Origin: Apostichopus japonicus | Taxonomy: Eukaryota; Echinodermata; Holothuroidea; Aspidochirotida; Stichopodidae | Length of the DNA: 64,000 bases | Assembly: GCF_037975245.1 (NCBI RefSeq) | Contig: NC_092568.1 | Coordinates: 4,227,001 to 4,291,000, forward strand | Direction: 5' to 3' | Part shown: positions 35,283 through 47,207 of the stretch, piece after piece | How the letters are laid out: every line of letters begins with the position of its first letter | How positions within the stretch are numbered: position 1 is the first letter of the stretch | The notes under the pieces: model-generated | The model's input: the letters and a program-made list of their open reading frames with translations, nothing else | Database searches by the model: none | What the model was told of the DNA's origin: nothing | Made by a program: the position numbers and the translations under genes

Positions 35283-36433
35283 GTACAATCGTACTTCTTG
35301 GTGATTTCAATAAAGTATCATTCTAACATTAATGTGTTCCAACTCTTTAATACCTTTAATCACCACACCTATTAGAATTACAGATTCTAGCGCTACTTAA
35401 ATTGATTAAATTTTCTATGATAATATTTCTTTTCTAACCATGACAGGGATTCTTGCGTCAGATATCAATGATCATTTTCCAATATTTAGCTCAGTAAGGA
35501 CTCACTGGAAGCGTGCTCAAAATGATGGCTCAGATTACACTTTTAAAAGAAATACTTGTAAGGCAAACTTTAATACTTTTATTGAGGAGTTAACAAGGTA
35601 CAGCTGGCATCAGCTCTTTACCATTTCAGATGTGAATGATGCTTGCAACTTTCTACATCGATGTTATTAATAGGGTTATTTGATTAAAAAAAATAACTGC
35701 CCACTTAAGGTCTTTAAGACCAAGAAGTGTAGTACCCACAATCCTTGGATTACCATTGGGATTCTTAAGTCTCTCTACAAAGAAAACTTTATCAACGTTT
35801 TCTCCTAAATCGTACTCCTCTCAATAAACTTAAATTTATAAGAACAAACTAACTAATGTAATTCGACAATGTAAAAAGTCATATTATGCAAAACTGTTTG
35901 ATAAAAATAGACATAATCTGTAAGGAACTTGGAAAGTAATTAATGCAATTGAAAGGGAGAAGCAAAGAGTCTGGTAGAGATGCTTTTAAAATTATCAAAG
36001 AAGGAGACGAAATTACCGATGATATGGAAGTTGCTTAGTGTTTCAATAATTATTTCTCTAAAAGTATTACTAAGTTCCCCATGTAGATGCCTTTCTCCGG
36101 TTTCCTGAGTAATCCTGTTCCCTGCAATCCTGATCAATGTATGTTTCTCCAACCAACTGCTACGAAGTAACCAGCATAATAAGTCAACTAAAAAAGAGTT
36201 CCTCATCAGGAACGGACGGTATCTCTATTAAAATACTTCAAGCTGCCTGCCCAAATTAGTAACACCACTTACATATATATGCAATCTTTCTTTTTCTTCC
36301 GGTATAGTCCCAATAAGAATGAAAGAAGCTAGATTTATGCCAGTCTTTAAGGCCGGAGATACTTCTGTCCTCTCCAACTACCGTCCTAAATCCATCTTAT
36401 CAGCTATCTCAAAGATCCTATCATGAACGTATC

Positions 36434-36985
36434 ATGTATGCCAGGTTGATAAGTTTTCTGTATAAGAATACTATACTCTCCTCTAACCAGTTTGGCTTTC
36501 GCAAAAACTTTCCCACCTTCATGGCAGTGAGCAACATTGTGAAGTATATTACATATTGTTTTATTGATAAAGAAATTAATTTTGGTAATTTTTTAGATCT
36601 ATGCAAAGCATTTGAAACTGTGGATCACAGAATTTTGCTAAGTAAACTGAACCATTGTGGCATTCTGGGACTTGCGTTTAATTGGTTTCATAGTTATTTG
36701 TCCGATAGAAAACAAACAGTACGTATAAATAACAATTCTAACAGTTTTCGAAACATCAATTGTAGTGTACCGCAAAGTTCCATTCTTGGACCTGTGTTAT
36801 TTCTTGTTTATATAATTGATTTTTGTAACTGCTCATCTGTACTCTTCGTCACCTTATTTGCAGACGACCCTAGTATCCTTTATAAACATAAAGACCTCAT
36901 ATCCGGGATACGTATAGTTAATACTGAGCTAAAAATGGTTTCATTATGGTTCAAAACCCAACATATAATCATTAAATATTTCTAA
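36434..36985 (+). pseudogene. LINE reverse transcriptase fragment
   Basis: Visible RT blocks are NQFGFRKN, LDLCKAFETVDHRIL (first catalytic Asp), WFHSYLSDRKQ, SSILGPVLFLVYI and FADDPSILY (catalytic Asp pair). The surrounding frame is broken on both sides, so the protein is not expressed as a full enzyme. Confidence 0.88.
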
Positions 36986-37693
36986 AACCAATTTCATGAT
37001 ATTTCATCCTTTGCAGCGTAAACTTGGCACAGTTGAGTTATTCTCTGATTGTAATATAACAAAATACTAGTTAATAAAGCCAAATTCATTGGCATTTATA
37101 TCGACTCCAACCTCACCTGCCGAAACACCATGTCGGTGTTCTTTGTTCTAAAATTTCAAGAGTAATTGATATATTGTATATAATCAGATATTTCGTCTCA
37201 TCTAATATCATTAAATCCTTGTATGATTCGCTAATTCATTCGCAACTATTCTATTGTAATATTGTTTGGGGGAAACACTTACTCTCCTTACTTGAATCAT
37301 TTCAGTATTTTACAAGAAAGAGCCGTTCGCATTTTGACTAATTCTGATTATCGTGCACCAATCATAATCCATTTTCTTCACTCAAAGGATTTTTTCTCAA
37401 AGGATTCTTAATACTTTTGATATTTACAATTTACAGGTGGCTGTTTTCATGTTCAAGTATATAAAGGGGCTTTTACCGCTTACGTTTGATAGTTTTTTTT
37501 TTCAATTATAACAACAAATTCCATTCTTATGACACAAGAATATCTCACGATTTTTGCACAAATCTTTCTTGCAATAACAATGCCTATCGAGTTTTTATAA
37601 ACAGTGGTGTTAAACTTTGGAATATATACTAGATAACAATATAAAGGCTATAAATGGTATCTTCTAATTTAAAAAAGGTTAAAGGATTACCTT

Positions 37694-37765
37694 ATAAATC
37701 ATTATTGCTTGTAAGTTGTTCATTATCTCTGTTTGTTGGTAAATCATTATTGCTTGTAAGTTGTT
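37694..37765 (+). repeat. 46-bp tandem direct repeat at the LINE 3' end
   Basis: taaatcattattgcttgtaa with following gttgtt occurs at 37694 and again at 37740. Short tandem repeats at the 3' end are common in poly(A)-less LINE clades. Confidence 0.7.
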
Positions 37766-37832
37766 AATTACCTTTGTTGTTATTTGTTCTTTTTCTTTGT
37801 TCTTTTGCTCTATTGTAATATTGTGTATATCC

Positions 37833-38165
37833 TTGCCCGAAAAAATATAGCCAACATGTTTCGCGCGCTCCGCGCCCGTTCAACATGTTAATGTACATAT
37901 TGTATAGGCATGCATCGGTTATTACATCGCATGCCAATAACATACAATCATTTGCCGTGTTTTTACCATTGTTGGGGAAGTCGTTACAATAATAATGATA
38001 ATAATAATATAAGTTTAACCATTGAAAAACACATTGCAATTTATTTTTCTTTCAGTAGGTGCCCGAATAATTCTCAGCATATTGCCCGAATTTTCACAAA
38101 ATATTTCATTGGGGGGGCTGCAGCCCCCAGACCCCCCCCCCTCCTCCGCCTCCTACGCCTATGTG
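37833..38165. mobile_element. hAT-derived fragment
   Basis: Shares about 300 bases with 16246-16560 (tagtaggtgcccgaa- and cacattgcaa- containing tract) and ends in a ggggggctgcagcccccag / cctacgcc hAT-like right terminus. The left terminus was not identified. Confidence 0.55.
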
Positions 38166-38394
38166 TATATCTGTACTGTTCAACTTGTTGAAGAGGGACT
38201 GCTCGTACAAGATAACGCTTTTTTAATCCTCCTCCACCACCTTGTTTTATCTTGGCTTTGTACTACTCCTCTTTCTTTGGAAATATACTCAAACTCAAGT
38301 CTTGCCTTTGAAATAAGTTTGTTGTCGGAAGATTAGGCCTGTCTATCTCAAACGGGGGTTGCAGCAGCATGAACTCTTGTGTTCATTCAAATTA

Positions 38395-38748
38395 GGGCGC
38401 TATACTATTATATGGAATTAAATCAATCATAGTAATGATATTTCGTTGTATAGCAGACACTAAACCGACTTTAGGAATTCCGATTTTGAAATAGAAGATT
38501 ATTTCCTTTAACAGGAATTGCGATCACTCCACTGCTTAAAAGTCGTTAGTTGGACGTAATTCCGGTTAACCCAACCAACAAATACTGCGTCATGGAAGTC
38601 ACGACACAGCTTCAAGGAGACGCAATCCCAAAAGATGACATTTATCAGCCAAAATATGATATGATAGAGATCTTTGTGATAAAACGCTTTCTCAAACAAC
38701 TGAGAAAGATATTGCTCCAGTCGTGTCTCGCGGCTGTCAGTTTGTAAC
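38395..38748 (+). repeat. Truncated duplication unit 4
   Basis: Head of a fourth unit: it aligns with 29456-29765 and 20567-20835, then stops without any K2P sequence. One plus-strand frame from 38550 is open for 65 codons but is broken in the other copies. Confidence 0.8.
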
Positions 38749-40163
38749 TCTGTGGTGGCATAGTACCACTATAGAATCTAAAACCGTTTATTTTCTCTTT
38801 GTTTCTATTTCCTTAATAGCTTGAAGATAGAATATGATGTAACAAAAATAAAATATGAGAAACTGGGTGCATAATCGGCTCGATGACTTATTCAAGTAGT
38901 TTACATTACGTGTGAAGGAACAATTGAAACCTGTGATATCTGAAATTGACATATCTGTTAGCTGTTTGGCTCAATCACAGGTATTCGATCAGAATCTTAC
39001 CCCCATATCATAACCAGAATGAAAAATGCATTGAGGTTTCGATGACTTCAATGCACTAGACTTCTGCTTGCTAGTTTAACCAGAACTAGCTGTTACAATC
39101 ACACTATGATAAACACAGGCCAGTCTATTGTACGTGGCTATACACACCTCCATCAAAAACAATAGGGGTCTTGTACTCAATGTTATGAATCCACATACCA
39201 AGTATTAGAGGTATCCACGGTTTCCATCGTTAGATATCATGTAAAAGGTTTTTCAGAGTTTGACCTCTGGTGACCTATAGGATATTTGACCTCACAAGCA
39301 ATAGGATTCTTGTACTCAATATGACAAATCCATATACCATGTATGAAAAGTATCCATGCTTTCTGCCATGAGAAATCATGTTTGAAGGTTTTCAGGCCTC
39401 GACAAATATTTTTAAAAGTACTCGCTATTTGCCGACCGTGACTAAAAATCTACTCGCCAAATTCCACTCGCCACTAGGCCTATGATTGTTCTTCAAGTCT
39501 CCAAAGTACAGATCTGCAACATTAATACTTTCTATAGTTGAACAAAGTTTAGGCAGTTAGGCAGATACATGGTGCTATACGTAATTGCGCATTAGAAAGC
39601 CATGTTTCTTTGCAATATGAAATTTAAACTTTTTCCATCAAAAGTAAGTGTTGAACAAATTAAACATGTCGCAGAAACATAAATAAGCAGCTAGGCCTAC
39701 TGTAATGTCTTAAACAATTTAAAGTAAAACGTCTGTAAAAACAACTACGAAGATAGCTTGGCTTTTGTTACATTATGGCTCATATATTACTAGGTATATA
39801 CTACAGTATATACAGAAGCTAGGTGTGCGCGAGTCCTAAGCCTATACAGTATACCTTACTGCTACTTTGAACCGCCGACTCGATTAGCGCGACTTCATAT
39901 ATTTGACCGTTATTTATCTTTTAATTTAGCTGCAGATTGATGCGCTATTACTCCATTACACTGCCTAAATCAAAGCGATCTTTTACGACAGGAAAATCTG
40001 AGGTTGTAAGAGCATCTATCTTCCAAAAATCCTAGCAGCAACATCAGCAAACTAGTCTCAAAACTCTTTAAATTGTTCTATACTTTGCGAATTATGACTG
40101 ATAGCCAGTATTAAAATGCCTTTAGAAATAATTAAGTAGATGTTTTGCCATCTTAAGTGTATT
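38749..40163. other. Intergenic DNA with repeat monomers
   Basis: No gene was recognised. Two tandem monomers of about 137 bases lie at 39158-39390 (see the separate entry). Confidence 0.5.
39158..39390. repeat. Interspersed repeat, two tandem monomers (~137 bp)
   Basis: caataggggtcttgtactca at 39160 recurs as caataggattcttgtactca at 39299 with similar downstream sequence. The tttgacctctggtgacc string links it to 41840-42010 and to 60580-61390. Confidence 0.65.
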
Positions 40164-41245
40164 CAGTGGCGTAGCCAAGGGGGGCGTGGGGGGGGAGCGA
40201 CAGCCCCCATGAAAAGCTTGTCCCCCCCCCCAGTCGCCCCCCACTGGGATTTTGGGTGTCGATAAAAAATTACATGTGCGAAAAATATATCATTGGTCTG
40301 AATGGTCTCGAATCTCCATGATGACCACTCATGAACGACCCTTCGACCGCGGGCCGGCAGTAGGCTATAGTTGCTGAAAAACCGGACGTGACATAGTGCA
40401 TAGGCCGGGTTTTCACTTCTGGGACGTACCCTGATGCTCTTAAAACCGCAAAATTTTCAAGAAAGGAGACAATACTATCGCTGAGAATCAGTCTATCACC
40501 CTAATAATGTTTCAGAGGGATGTTGAAGAAACTTTAGAGCAGCTTACAAGCATGGGCGTCAATCCTGGGGGGGGGGGGGCGGGGGACACGTCTCCCACAT
40601 TTCGATGGGTGGGGGACACACTATCAAATGTCCCCCCCCCCCCCCACACACACACATTTAAGTGTCGTGGCTCTATTTGGTTAGGGCTTACACATCTCAG
40701 GCTTCATATCATCGAATATTAGAAGTTCAGTTCTATGAAAAGTGACCGAGAGTTTTCACATCGGTATGACCGGCAACTTGTCTGTGTGTCGCGACGAGCG
40801 AAATTTGAGATTGAAACCATAAGCTGTGTGCGGATAATGGTGCGGCCGGAGCCTACAACTAGTTCAAGAAGTCATGGCACTTCATAGCTAGAGCCAAAGC
40901 CTGTACATATTTGTTGTTTAGTTGTAGATGGTGTTTCAAAGACGGTGCCCGTTCCCTAATATTGAGGAAATAGGGAGCATATTCCGTAAAAATTAAGGCC
41001 GCATGAACTTTATTGCAGATTTCCTGAGTGACGAATTTGTAATTTTCTCCCGAAATCACGCAACTAGATGGCTGCTATCCAGCCTGGCAAGTGCCATCTC
41101 CAGCGATATGGCAGGTATTGAAATCTGAAATTTTCGGGATGGTGGCGCTCCGCTTAGATAGTAACAAGACGCCCTCCCAGGAAATGGTCAAGCCCCTCCC
41201 CCCCCCCCCCAGCGACCCACTGAAAGATTCCTGGCTATGCCACTG
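40164..41245. mobile_element. hAT non-autonomous element, 1082 bp, perfect target duplication
   Basis: The left end is CAGTGGCGTAGCCA. The right end read in reverse is CAGTGGCATAGCCA. The 8-mer agtgtatt flanks both sides exactly (40156-40163, 41246-41253). The interior at 40551-40735 matches the left end of the 15377 element, so it is either a nest or a recombinant. No transposase was recognised. Confidence 0.9.
40551..40735 (+). mobile_element. Left-end fragment of the 15377-type hAT element
   Basis: CATGGGCGTCAATCC, then ggacacgtc, ccacatttcgatgg and gtggctctatttggtt, all as at 15377-15551. No matching right end with a target duplication was found inside 40164-41245. Confidence 0.75.
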
Positions 41246-41253
41246 AGTGTATT

Positions 41254-43647
41254 GGTATTCTGACTGGTATTCTTCACGTTGTTGTGTTAACGAACCCTAT
41301 TCTACCCAACCGTTGCTGGCCTAGACAACATAAAATTGCTCACAGGCCTAGCCAGGTTTGTTCAAGTTGTCCCATAATCACAAACGTGACGAAAGTCGAA
41401 CGTTATTTTTAAGGCTTAGCTATACATATTGAGATCAACAGCCGATCCACACAAAAGCTTGTGAACTCACTGCCAAACTAAGACCGTTTTACAAAATTAT
41501 TTCGAATTGAGATTGGTCATAGTAAAAAATCTAAATAAACGAACTGTTAAGTTTCATAAACGTTGCCTGATCACAACGAAACTACATCCAACCTGAAATA
41601 AATACGGCAAAAAACGTCCAATAGAACCGCTGTACTACAAATAGTACACCTTTTTTCATGCAAAGTAAGGCTTCCAAGCACGTTGAAGCCATGCAAATAT
41701 GTTCCAGTTTTTAGTTTTGAGTTTTAGATTCTACGGATGCCCATAACTCATTTCCAATTGCCAATAGCCTCCTATTCGTATGAGGCGTAACGCACATGTT
41801 ATCTTATAGGCTGGTCGGGGAGATACGGTAGCTTATAAAACAAGGTTTCCACAATTTGGCGTCTGGTAACCCCAACTGACCTTTGACTTCAATAAACTTG
41901 TACTGAACGTATACCAACTACATACTAAATATGAGATTCGTCCAACCTTCCCTTCTTGAGTTATCGTGTTTACAAGGTTTTCACAATTTGACCTCTAGTG
42001 ACCCCAAATGGACAAATATATTAGATAATATTGTGACGATTAATGTACAAAAAACAAACAAAAAACCTGGCCTAGCCCTGGTGGAACAAGATCTCGTATC
42101 GAGATTAACTGCAATGAAGAGTAAGAGACGAGACAAGCGAATTGTTATCCACAGAAAATAATATACCGCCCTCTATTACATTTGGCGTCGTTTGCAAAGC
42201 GATATATACAAAAAAACATTTGCATTTGCATATTTTCGTCAAATGTCGCTTGTTGAATTTTCTAATCAGTAATAACTCTCACGAAATTACAAAACATTTC
42301 AAAACACATAATAATGAAATAATGATAATCAACGATGCATTCCAGAAGTTTACTTGAACATTTTCAGTTACGTCTGTATTACCCATAAAATTAAACGATT
42401 GTCAATATTCGGCGCCAATTTTAACAAGCTAGAAGCCTAGAAGTTTGCAAAAGCACTTACCTGGAGGTTCTGATTATCCATACCACTCACAGCCACTGAG
42501 ATTTGTTAGAATAGACAATGAAATTTCGAATGTGGTAACTATATACTTTTACAGTGGCAGTAAAATGCTTGCATTATTTAAGATGTATTTCTACTTTCAC
42601 GAACAAAAAACAAAATGATTACAATGTAATTGATTCAAACAAGGAGCAAGCTTGCCAGCATATTTGGAGGCAACACTGAAGATCTTTAATATCCAATTAA
42701 AAAACAAAACAAATACCAACTGAAGAATCATAAACATTGGTCAAACAGCTGTCACAAGGGAACCAAACTTTACAAACTGGTGACATGTTACGATTTTCTT
42801 GGGGAGAGGGGTTGGTAAGGAGAATTCCCATGCATATTTGTTTTCCCCCTCCCCCCCCCCCTCCCCACACACTCATATACGTTTTATTGTGTGGAACCAT
42901 GAACGGGAGGGTCACTAAATATCTCCTTACCCCTTCTACTTTGGTCGCATAAAGTTTTATCAATAACCGGCAGCCCCGGGGCGAAGATTTGTAATGAAGT
43001 AACTAGATCGAACGTCGTGTTATATGTAAAGCAAGTGAATAACTTAACATCTTGAAGATATCATTCAAATGCCCTCTGAGGAGGATAGGACTAGGATTTT
43101 TTCATGCTAAAATTTTAATTTTCTTAATTTCTTTCCTCGAAGGGGTGACATTCATTTTAGACTACACGATAGCCGACGCTAAATTGAGGGCGTCTTTACA
43201 TTTGTTATCTGGTTTGACCATAGTAATTGAGCTAGGAAGAACGCTGAAATAGTGTATCGCCGTGTGTTTCAGCAATGAAGCCTTGGAATAGGAAAAGGAC
43301 GCTTTGCGTTATACGGCAAAAAGCCAGATCATTTGTACGTCTTCATACATACATTGTGCATTGGACTTTGAAATTGAATTGATTTACCCATTTTTCGAAA
43401 GAGTAGGTGTACTTTTCAGAACAGAGACATTTTATGGCGACCAGAGTGGTAATTACTATACTTCTGACTCAAGAACCCAATTTGAAAAGTTTTTTTTGGG
43501 GGGGGGGGGGGGGCGGGGGGCCTCTAATTACTCCAGCAAGTGGAGTGTTCTATGCAACTTTTAATGTCTGGAAAGCGTCATTTCCGGTTATCTGAGAGGC
43601 AGATGGCAAAACTCTTCTTGCTTGTATTATTTCAGTGCTCCACATAG
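41254..43647. other. Intergenic DNA
   Basis: No gene was recognised. A repeat-monomer pair lies at 41840-42010. C- and G-runs lie at 42850-42859 and 43497-43513. Confidence 0.5.
41840..42010. repeat. Interspersed repeat monomers
   Basis: caaggtttccacaatttgg at 41842 and caaggttttcacaatttgac at 41974, each followed by ct(g/a)gt(a/g)accc. In the opposite orientation the same family appears at about 60581. Confidence 0.65.
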
Positions 43648-44995
43648 CAGGGGCGTATCCAGGGGGGGCGCAACAGGCGCGCGCGCCCCCCTATTGGCCG
43701 TCACCAAAAAAAAAAAAAGTTTAGCAAAAAAAAAAAAAAAAAAAAAAAAATTGATGACGACCTTTATGTGAGATGTCGGTGATCGCTCAACCCCCCCCCC
43801 CTCCCGTATGCTTTATTTTTTGTTTGCCAAAAAAAGGTTCTGGCGAAGTTCGGCGGCATAATAGTTTTAGAAACATAGATGGTAATTGTGTTTGTATTAT
43901 CACTATAAACACTAAATGACATGCCAGCCATACTAAATTGTGCATTTTGTGTCCATATTTACTGGAAATGTTGCTTATTATTAAGGTCGAAAAATGGATC
44001 ACATATGGCCATGGGCGGCGATCCTGGGTGGAGGGGGGATATCCCCCCATGAAAATGGGTGGAGGGGATGTAATGCACCATATCCCCCCCCCCCCCACCA
44101 AATGCCAGGGATAAGAATATTTTCATGCCTACATTTATGCATCTTCGTTAATGTACGGCTCTTTTTTAGCTTCATTTCTCGCCTACCATAAACGCAGTGC
44201 GATCTTTTCAAATAAAGCGTCTTTATAAAGCAAAAATAGTTGACTGTAGGCTTCATTGGCCCTATAACAACAAAATGTATTATTGCGCCCACGGTATTGA
44301 TATAGTACATATATGCACCCTCATAGTATTCATATAGGCCCTATAGTAGGCCTACACACGTACATGTTCCCTCGAACAGCTGAGAATCTCATGTAACCAG
44401 GGTAATGCTTAATACACGTTTCACCTGGATGCCCTAGCAATCGGTACCTAGGAATGTAACTATGTGTAATTGTGTATTGCATGTGTATAGGCCTATAATA
44501 GCCTGCATGAGGCCATTTTCTTCATCGAAAAATATAACAGAGCTCTCGAACATTCTAACGTTGCGCCTGAAACAAGATTGACAGGGGCAATTTTCCCAAA
44601 ATAACACCCGAAATTTAAAAAAAAAGTATTTTGGATCCTGATTATGAGATATTTCGGACATGACATCCCTATTTTAAAGTTGGGTATATGCCGCTTGGAA
44701 ACCTCGGGAAGTGCCGTTTCCGGCCATCTAGAGGGTTTGTTAATCCCAAAATTTTCTTGTACGCTTCGCGCCAACCCATGGTGGCGCTACGCTTAGATAG
44801 TCAACAAGGTCATATCCCCCCCCCCCCCCCCCACTCGGAAGTACGGATCGCCGCCAATGCATATGACACCATTTTGCATTTCAGCCCTTCTTTGAAAGCA
44901 AAAATTGTACACCCCTCCCCTTAGACCCATCCCCCAGGACGGCGATCATTCATGCCTGGCGCCCCCCCTATTGGAAAATCCTGGATACGCCCCTG
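43648..44995. mobile_element. hAT-like element, 1.35 kb, with nested copy
   Basis: The perfect 16-bp terminal inverted repeat is CAGGGGCGTATCCAGG. catag abuts both ends (43643-43647, 44996-45000), shorter than the 8 bp usual for hAT. Inside lies a poly(A)-rich stretch (43709-43750) and a second element at 44010-44859. No transposase was recognised. Confidence 0.8.
44010..44859. mobile_element. Nested hAT element, 850 bp
   Basis: CATGGGCGGCGATCC at the left and, reversed, CATTGGCGGCGATCC at the right. The target duplication is catatggc / catatgac (7 of 8). Its right part (44690-44805: gccgtttccggcc, ttttcttgtacgct, ggtggcgct, gcttagatag) is shared with 18235-18325 and 41140-41162, defining one family. 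Confidence 0.85.
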
Positions 44996-45528
44996 CATAG
45001 TGTCATAGTTGTCCCTAGAAAATGCCGTGAAAAAACAACGCTCCCTCCTCCTAACCAACCCACACCTGCTTTTGTGTAATACTTCCATATTAGTCTGTAT
45101 ATGCAGTTTTCAGTTTAATGTTAATGTGGCAAAGTAGGAAGTAGTTTATGCAGGAAAGCAGATTCCACCCAAATGAAGTGAGAGTGCAAAAAGTTTGATG
45201 CATGTCTACCGTCAGTCACAGTCATCAAAGGATGAGATGTTATCAAAGGCTTTGTCCAAACATGGTTGGTGTATATCATTAGTCCTTAAAATCATAGTTG
45301 AGTAAATTTAGGCAAATAGCCTATTAAGTTACTATCCAGAACATACCTGGCAAGGCTGATTAATTAGGCTTTGGCCTACCTCAAAACTCAGATAACTGGC
45401 TAGGCCTATACTGCTTATGCCCTTTTGTCAAATTTACAGTGTTGAGTGTTTGAGTTGCGCGCCGGTAGTTTCCTGTAGTTAGAGAGCTTGTTATAGGGTG
45501 TCTATACTTGCCGTCAGAGCCGTATATT

Positions 45529-45593
45529 AGAGTTCCTTTATAAAGAAACTCTACTATATAGACAGAGCCGTATATTTAGATATATACGGCTCT
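45529..45593. repeat. Two adjacent palindromes
   Basis: agagttccttta / taaagaaactct (45529-45552, one mismatch, no loop) is followed by agagccgtatat (45564-45575) and its exact reverse complement (45582-45593). Confidence 0.8.
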
Positions 45594-46734
45594 TTATATA
45601 GAGAGATCAAAACGCCACCAGTTTGATGAGGGGTTCGGTTTATGTAGCTTGACGTCATTCTTCCTACTTCAATTTCTATGGGTTTGACGGAAATGTTTGT
45701 TTACATCTGATACGAGGCACAAGGCATGAAGGCATGTGTTGAACATCCAAGTTAGAGAGCGAACTTAGGCTAAACTTAGTTTCGAGACAGCTACTGATTT
45801 CACGTACTTCTGAAAGTACTTCTCAAGATGTTCAGCACGGAACAACTGGCCACATAGACTAAGGGAAAACCTTGACGTGAGAATCCTCGGTTTCATGTTG
45901 GGTTTGAATGTCATTGAATGTGACAAACAGCATACAGGTTAGGTAAATTCTTTGAGGCCGGTGAGACACTCCTTCACCGAGTGAGCTTCGGCCGTACTAT
46001 ACTAAGACCTTCATGTGAGGAAGGTTTACCTAGCCCTTCTTGACCTACTCGTAGTCATACTCATACTAATTACCCGTTACAGATCCAGATGTCAGGCTTA
46101 TATTTATTTTAAGTTTCGTATTCCACAGGAGCTGCGGCCTAGCGGCTGTAAGCTTAAATCTATTTTGAGATACACCCATTATGCTTTAAAAGAGTCTGAA
46201 GTTGGTAGGGCCTGCTGACAATTATCAGATAACCTTAAATTAATTTAAGGTAGCCTAGGAATGTATTATAGTCTCATGCCTATCTAACGTTAGGCCTGCA
46301 GCCTACTTTTGTAATACTTATAGGCAACATAAATTGTATTTCTCGGTTATTTACGTTTAGGTTAAAATCACAATAGGTCTAGACCAAATGTTAGGTACTG
46401 CCGATTGCATTGTTTCAGCAGTCTGACTTGGTCTAACATAGTTGTAAGCTTTGCATCCATTAGAACCAAAAGTCATATATAAAGTTGTGTATACATTGCC
46501 TCGAGTCTAGGCTATATACAGGAAAACAATGTTGGACACTATAAGTGTCAAAACCTGTAAGTCAACTTTTGACTTTCGGCATAAACTTGTTGACTACCAC
46601 AGCAAACATATATCCTTAAGGTCATAGCCCATAAGAGTCATCCCATGTTGGTTTCATAAACTAGAGATTTATCGTTAGGAAATTTTCAGACCTACAAATA
46701 TTTCAAAAATTCTGCATGATGCGCACACGTAATT

Positions 46735-47207
46735 GGCAGCGCAAATTGCACAGACTCGACCCGAATGCGACTTGACCCGACTACCAATCGGGAATGAGTT
46801 GGAGACAGTCGTGGCCACCTAGTTGCGTCAGCGTCGGATCGTAGGTTATAGCCACACACTAGCCCGACCCGACACGACCCAACAGTTTAATCTCCTGCTC
46901 ATCAGTCTATATGGGATCAACCAGTTTGACTTTCTGCAACTGCACCTGATTTCTTGACACTTCCTCATTTGCTATCCATTAGAATTGCAGTCGCGTCGTG
47001 AACCGTAAACTGCCATGGCCTGACTCAACTGCGATGCGACTGCCCTGATGCCACAACGAAAATCAAACATGTTTGATATGCGGATATGCATGAAGAGGAT
47101 CGACTATCAGATCTTGGTTGGGTTGTGAGCAAACGTTCGCGGAAATTGCTGCGACCCGACAGATTTTTCGTAGGGTTGCAGTCGGGTCAGTGCAATTTGC
47201 GCCTGCC
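46735..47207. mobile_element. Inverted-repeat-bounded element (probable MITE), 473 bp
   Basis: The left end ggcagcgcaaattgcac and, reversed, the right end ggcaggcgcaaattgcac are followed on both sides by a gacccga string. Internal variants of cgacccgac recur. No target duplication is visible, so the superfamily is open. Confidence 0.6.

Larger units (their letters stand above)
35283..37765 (+). mobile_element. Decayed non-LTR retrotransposon (LINE)
   Basis: Plus-strand remains of an APE-type LINE: an endonuclease part (LGDFN at about 35297, TGILASDINDHFPIF at 35443-35487) and a reverse transcriptase (36434-36985) with several stops and frameshifts between them. The element is probably close to complete from the endonuclease onwards and 5' truncated. 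Its 3' end has a 46-base direct repeat. The clade appears CR1/L2/Jockey-like from the RT motifs. It interrupts duplication unit 3. Confidence 0.85.
29456..38394 (+). repeat. Segmental duplication unit 3 (interrupted)
   Basis: It begins gggcgctatactatgatatg, parallel to 38395. It carries K2P-3 and a distal flank to about 35282, where a LINE begins. Unit sequence resumes at about 38330 (attaggcctgtctatctcaa). The span 35283-38329 is inserted DNA. Confidence 0.85.

Noticed and set aside
38550-38747. 65-codon ORF in unit 4
   Set aside because: The same tract is frame-broken in units 2 and 3 and there is no recognisable family.
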